This document shows, one piece after another, positions 58,220 through 64,000 of a DNA stretch of 64,000 nt. A program made the position numbers and the translations under genes. The notes under the pieces are model-generated. The model made no database searches and was not told where the DNA came from. It saw only the letters and a list, made by a program, of their open reading frames with translations. Source of the stretch: Diadophis punctatus similis (Eukaryota > Chordata > Lepidosauria > Squamata > Dipsadidae); assembly GCA_023053685.1 (NCBI GenBank), contig JALIGW010000004.1, forward strand, positions 86,568,249 through 86,632,248. The letters run 5' to 3'. Position 1 is the stretch's first letter. Each line of letters starts with the position of its first letter.

Positions 58220-60462
58220 ACGTAGCCCTGAGTGTGTGGAAGAAGCCACCGTCCTCCCTGCCTTTCTCAGTCTCTTGTTTACAAATAATGGAGTCAATAA
58301 TTCAAAGGGCTTCTAAACAAATATGGCTATTGTTGTGTGTCACTGTCTGCCGGTCTTGCTGTTGTCGACTACAAGCAACCGAGACTCAGAAGGTCGGTAG
58401 TTGGAAGCAATCCATGGTTTAGATTCACTCACGGTGCCAGTGGTTCTCGGCTCATTCTGGAGTTATGATTTTTTTTAATGACTTCTAGAATGTGGTACCA
58501 TCCTCATTGGTTGGCATAGTGGCATATTACAGACTTCATCCCAAGCGCACACCTCCATTCGCAACGGCCATTCTGCTGAATAAAAGGAAAATGCAGAGAG
58601 AAGGTCTTGTAGGTCTCTGTGAGGCAAAGCCCACGTCTTAGTTCCAAAAAGATGGAGGTGTTTGTAGAGAGATCTAAGCCTGCAGCATTCATTACCACCC
58701 ACTGGGCATTTTGCAGAAGGAATACAAATGGATCTGCATATGGCTTCTGTGGACAAAACAGAATGAACTAAAACTAGCCTGTAGTGATGCTGATTGGCTT
58801 TCTCTTCTTATGATAGAATCTGTGCAAAAGCTGTGCAAAAGCTGATAGGCACAGCGAAGTAGCAATGGCAGTGATTAACTTACTATCTTTAAAGTTAAAA
58901 TATCTATAAAGTTAAAAATATAAATAAATTGAACATATTATTCTAAATATCTGTTTAATTTAATTTAATCAGTGAACATTTTTCAGGAGCTACAGAGGCT
59001 AGAAAATAAATGCAGGAAAGAAAATATTGAAATTATAGTTTATGTTTTAATAAAGAAACATTTCATGAGCCAATAAAAAACCAAGAAAGGGTTCACAGTC
59101 CCAATTTTGTTTTTAGCCATTATTTATATCTAATCCTGTGTCTGTAATGAACGGGGAGCAATAGGGTATATGAACGTATGCGACCAGCCAATGTTCTGAC
59201 TTAACTTTCAATCATCTCCAGATAATTATACCTATTTTAATTCTATCCTTGAGGATAGCTGGCATGCAGATAGCTTCAAATCATACAGAAATGATTTAAT
59301 ATTGCAGCCTATGGGTATCACAAGAGAAGGAGAGCAAATGCCTTACATAGACTGGAACTATACCTCTGAAACAGTTTTTGAAGCAGCCGTTCCCTCATTC
59401 GGTGTCAGGTGTCTAGGGGGTGTGTGAGTGAGTCTTAAATTATGAGATGTGCAATTTGTGCAAATGAATGACAATTTTGTTCTTCTCAATGTTTATAACA
59501 AAGACAATGACTCTTCCAGTGGTTGCCATGGAGATTTCAAGAACTAGGAAGCAACAATAGGAAGGCTTATAAATAAGCCTTTAATTACCACTCTTAATTG
59601 AGAAGGTTAGGCTGCTGTTACGGGTTGAGGAAGTCAAGAGCAAGAGACTATTTATGTGAATACCAATATTCATGTATTTGTTTTTTAAAAAAATTCTTAA
59701 TTCTGCTACCCTGGGTTAAATGTCCTTTGACCTCCAGATTTTTCAGCCACTGGCCTGCATGGGACCAAGCGACGCTGCTTGGGCCTGTCGTCATTGTGCC
59801 TGCTGTAACAGCCCTGCTTCAAGGAATGTGCCTGATTTGTGACAATTGGAGGGTTGTTAGGAAAAATGGTTTATTAAGGCTAGAATTTCTTTTCTCTTCA
59901 CATTCTTCAAATATAATTGAGTGCTACTGAAGATGTTGTCTATCAGCTGATCCCTCTTTTTACTGGTGCTGGGACTAGCAATTGCCTCCAAAGTGTTTCT
60001 TGGGATCAGATATCTGGATTGTATTAGAATCATTCTATGCAACGGAGTAACCCATTTAATGCAGTTTCCTTTTTATTAATGAAGACAAAAAAATAGCATT
60101 ATGGCAATTATTTTTTTATCAGAGAAAAATCACAGAACCTTATTATTTAAGAAAATGTGTAGATATTTCAGTCGTTTTCCTGTTGATAGGGTGGGGAGAA
60201 ATTGTGTTATATTTATTTCTTACATCAGGCAAAAGCAAAACTTCTTATCTGAGAGTGAAGTTTCTCCTAATATGGATTTCTTGGGAAATATGTCTTGTTG
60301 GTGGCACAATTAACTTTATTGTATATCACGTGACTCTGCTGAGCTGAAGGTAAAAATAGTGTTGTGCAAGAAGTCTTGTTCAGGAGGAAAAAAAACTTGA
60401 AGTATGAGTTAAAGCACAGAACGTGTATGTGTATTGACAAATGGTTCATTTCTGTGAAAGAA

Positions 60463-60540
60463 TTATATATATATATATATGTATATATATATGTATATAC
60501 ATATACAAACTATATATATAGTTTGTATACTGTATGTATA

Positions 60541-60579
<39 letters not shown>

Positions 60580-60580
60580 C
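60463..60580. repeat. (TA)n/(TG)n compound microsatellite
   Basis: TA arrays at about 60463-60520, then (TG)n at 60541-60560 and (TA)n to 60579, directly upstream of the ribozyme-bearing element. Confidence 0.9.
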
Positions 60581-61863
<1,283 letters not shown>

Positions 61864-61894
61864 CTACATACGAAACACCCGCGAAAACCTCAGA

Positions 61895-62032
<138 letters not shown>

Positions 62033-64000
62033 CCCCTTCATCTGCTTGAGTTTATGACCCAAAGTGTTTGAGTTCCTGTGATGAATGCTAAAATATCTTT
62101 TGTTATCCTAATTCTTTAAACTAAGGATGGTGTCCAGGAGCAACACAAATGCTATTTATTTTGTTCTACGTTCTGCTCTGCCTCCTCCCCTCTGAAAGAA
62201 CATCCGTCACAATTCTTCAATGCCTACCAGAACAAATAGGAGTACCTCATTGTGGGTGCATTGGAGACACCAGTAAAATTAAAATCCAGCTCCTTATTGT
62301 TACTTGAATTGTGTTTTCCTAAATGCCTATATCGTTTGTTTGGGGAGCAACATGGGGAGTGTGAATCTGTAGCTGGTAACCAGCTGATATGGCTTCTTTT
62401 TCTGAGGATGAAAAAGTCAACAGTAAACATCTCTTATATTGTATGCAAACTAGTGTGCTTGATATAGAACTATTCAGAATTTCCATTTCTAAATATTCCA
62501 TATAGATTTTAATGGTATTTTTTTTAACCTTTTATTTAAATCATACCTGATAATTAAATATTCAAGTTATAGGCCATTCTACATATGAACCTATGCCTCT
62601 ATCAGTGAGGGAGAAAAGTAAACAAAATAGTAGCCTCTTTCGGGTGAAGAAGACATTGAAGGAAAATTGAGTGTGTAATTCTGGACAAGATCCTGAATTA
62701 GAAATTGCTGCTAGACTAAAATAATATCTGGATACTCTCTTCAAATTTTAACTTGTTTACTGGTGGTTCTTTTTACTTATTTGCTTATTTATTTCTGCAA
62801 AATCACATATCCTAATGTTTTTTAAAAAACATATACTTGTATATTTATATATCATCAACTTGAACAACTCTGAAGAAAGCTGTTTCCTTAATACGTTATC
62901 ATTTTGTAAATATACATTTTTGTATTGAGAAACACGGCTGAGTTTAGATTCCAGGCCTCACTTGTTATTTTAGCATGTCATTGTCAATACAAGTTGGATG
63001 CATTTTGTAAAAATGTGAGCGCTCAGCAGTGACAACTGACCTCAATGCCACCCTTCCGTTAGACAAAATTCATAACTTACTGTATACTTGGAGTACTAAT
63101 GAAAAGAATAATGATAACAGGAGGACCAAAGGCACACCCATCTTATAATAGTTTTTGAAGAGATGTAATATTTCCCCAATGAACGTTGCATGCTTCTGAG
63201 GTGTTCTGTTAAATTTTGTTTTTTGTTTCTGCCTTCCAATCCTCCAAGAAAAAGAAACCTTTCAAATTATTTCATCAACATCTGCAAGAATGTCCAAAAG
63301 AAGAAAGAAAGGCTTTTAAATCAGTGCTCAGACTGTCTCTAAAATCCATGTCATGGTTTAGTGATTGTGTAAAGGATGTATCTTGAAAACTCATGTAAAA
63401 ATGTGTTGTTCAAAGGCTGTTAAACCCAGCCTGGCGAATAAATATTTCAAAATATACACATACACACACCCCTTCCCACCCCCTTCTCATGGCCTTCTCT
63501 TTCTGCACTGAATAAACAACAAAAAATAATTAATGGAACAAGAAAGAAAAGAACATTGAAAGTAGCATGTCAGTTTTGGCTCTGTTGAAATAAGAGCACT
63601 CCAGGAGACTTTGGGGCCGCTGCAGGTTGTTGTCTTCAGTAAGGATTGGTTCCTTAGTGCACCTGCTGGAAAGGGCTGCGTAGGAAACAATAACACTAAA
63701 CAATAACAGTTTATTGATTAGTCAGGAATTGTAAAGGATTATTTCTGAGTCCCATTATTAAGAAGGATTTTTTAAATTGAGCAATATTTTATTGCAATGA
63801 TAGTAAAGTGCTGCAGACGTGGATATCAAGCAAGTGGATAGAGTTGTGAAATGCCAACATGTCTCCTGCTCCTCCTGCCTGATGCCCAACTGACATCATT
63901 CTAAAGAGCTGATTTGTGGAGAGAGAGAGAGAGAGATCCTCAATCCATGAAAGAGTTTGTATCTTTATCAAGATAAAAGTAGAATTCCTTTCAACTGATG
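62033..64000. other. Downstream sequence, no gene recognised
   Basis: AT-rich DNA with scattered AATAAA hexamers and a (GA)n run at 63919-63936. No protein, tRNA or repeat family that I recognise. The first 1.4 kb could still be PCLO 3' UTR. Confidence 0.5.
63437..63442 (+). promoter_or_regulatory. Candidate distal poly(A) signal
   Basis: AATAAA in the context GGCGAATAAATATTTC. Another AATAAA lies at 63511-63516. Whether the PCLO transcript extends this far is not shown by the sequence. Confidence 0.25.

Overview
This window is vertebrate nuclear DNA, most likely from a snake. It holds the 3' two thirds of one very large gene, PCLO (piccolo), the presynaptic active-zone scaffold, on the + strand. 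Twenty-two coding exons run from 1329 to the stop codon at 57464-57466. All 21 introns use GT-AG borders and the codon phase is kept across every junction. The assembled reading frame is about 3,826 codons, roughly the C-terminal three quarters of a full-length piccolo. The zinc-finger N-terminus and the promoter lie off the left edge. The snake assignment rests on the repeats: Sauria-type tRNA SINEs, a second abundant tRNA-derived SINE ending in TATTGCTATT, a LINE tail carrying an (AATAG)n array like that reported for snake CR1-L3 elements, and several L2/CR1 fragments.

Layout. 1-1328: intron with a mariner-type element that carries a nested palindromic MITE. 1329-13440: three giant exons for the disordered, proline-rich and coiled-coil scaffold part. 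13441-24280: large repeat-rich introns with one small exon. 24281-31854: PDZ-domain exons. 32639-34074: linker. 35309-40849: C2A exons, including a 27-base microexon. 43202-50018: linker exons between C2A and C2B, including a symmetric 183-base cassette exon with a NAGNAG acceptor. 53992-57466: C2B exons and stop. 57467-64000: 3' UTR and/or downstream DNA with long AT arrays and a Penelope-like fragment. No second functional protein gene was found.

The most notable non-PCLO content is: (1) a Helitron-like element at about 27.3-28.5 kb carrying the first two coding exons of an MXD4 (MAX dimerization protein) gene, with splice sites intact but a premature stop; (2) two 47-nt hammerhead ribozymes with complete catalytic cores (42103-42149 and 60629-60675), each inside a SINE-like repeat with a tRNA-like pol III head; (3) a GIY-YIG Penelope-like fragment bounded by perfect 34-base inverted repeats.

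Piccolo works as one polypeptide. The coiled coils and proline motifs tether active-zone partners, the PDZ and C2A domains act at the presynaptic membrane, and the C2B domain lacks the acidic Ca2+ ligands. The sequence shows three places where isoforms could arise: the microexon, the cassette exon, and read-through of the 44880 donor into a stop overlapping a poly(A) signal.
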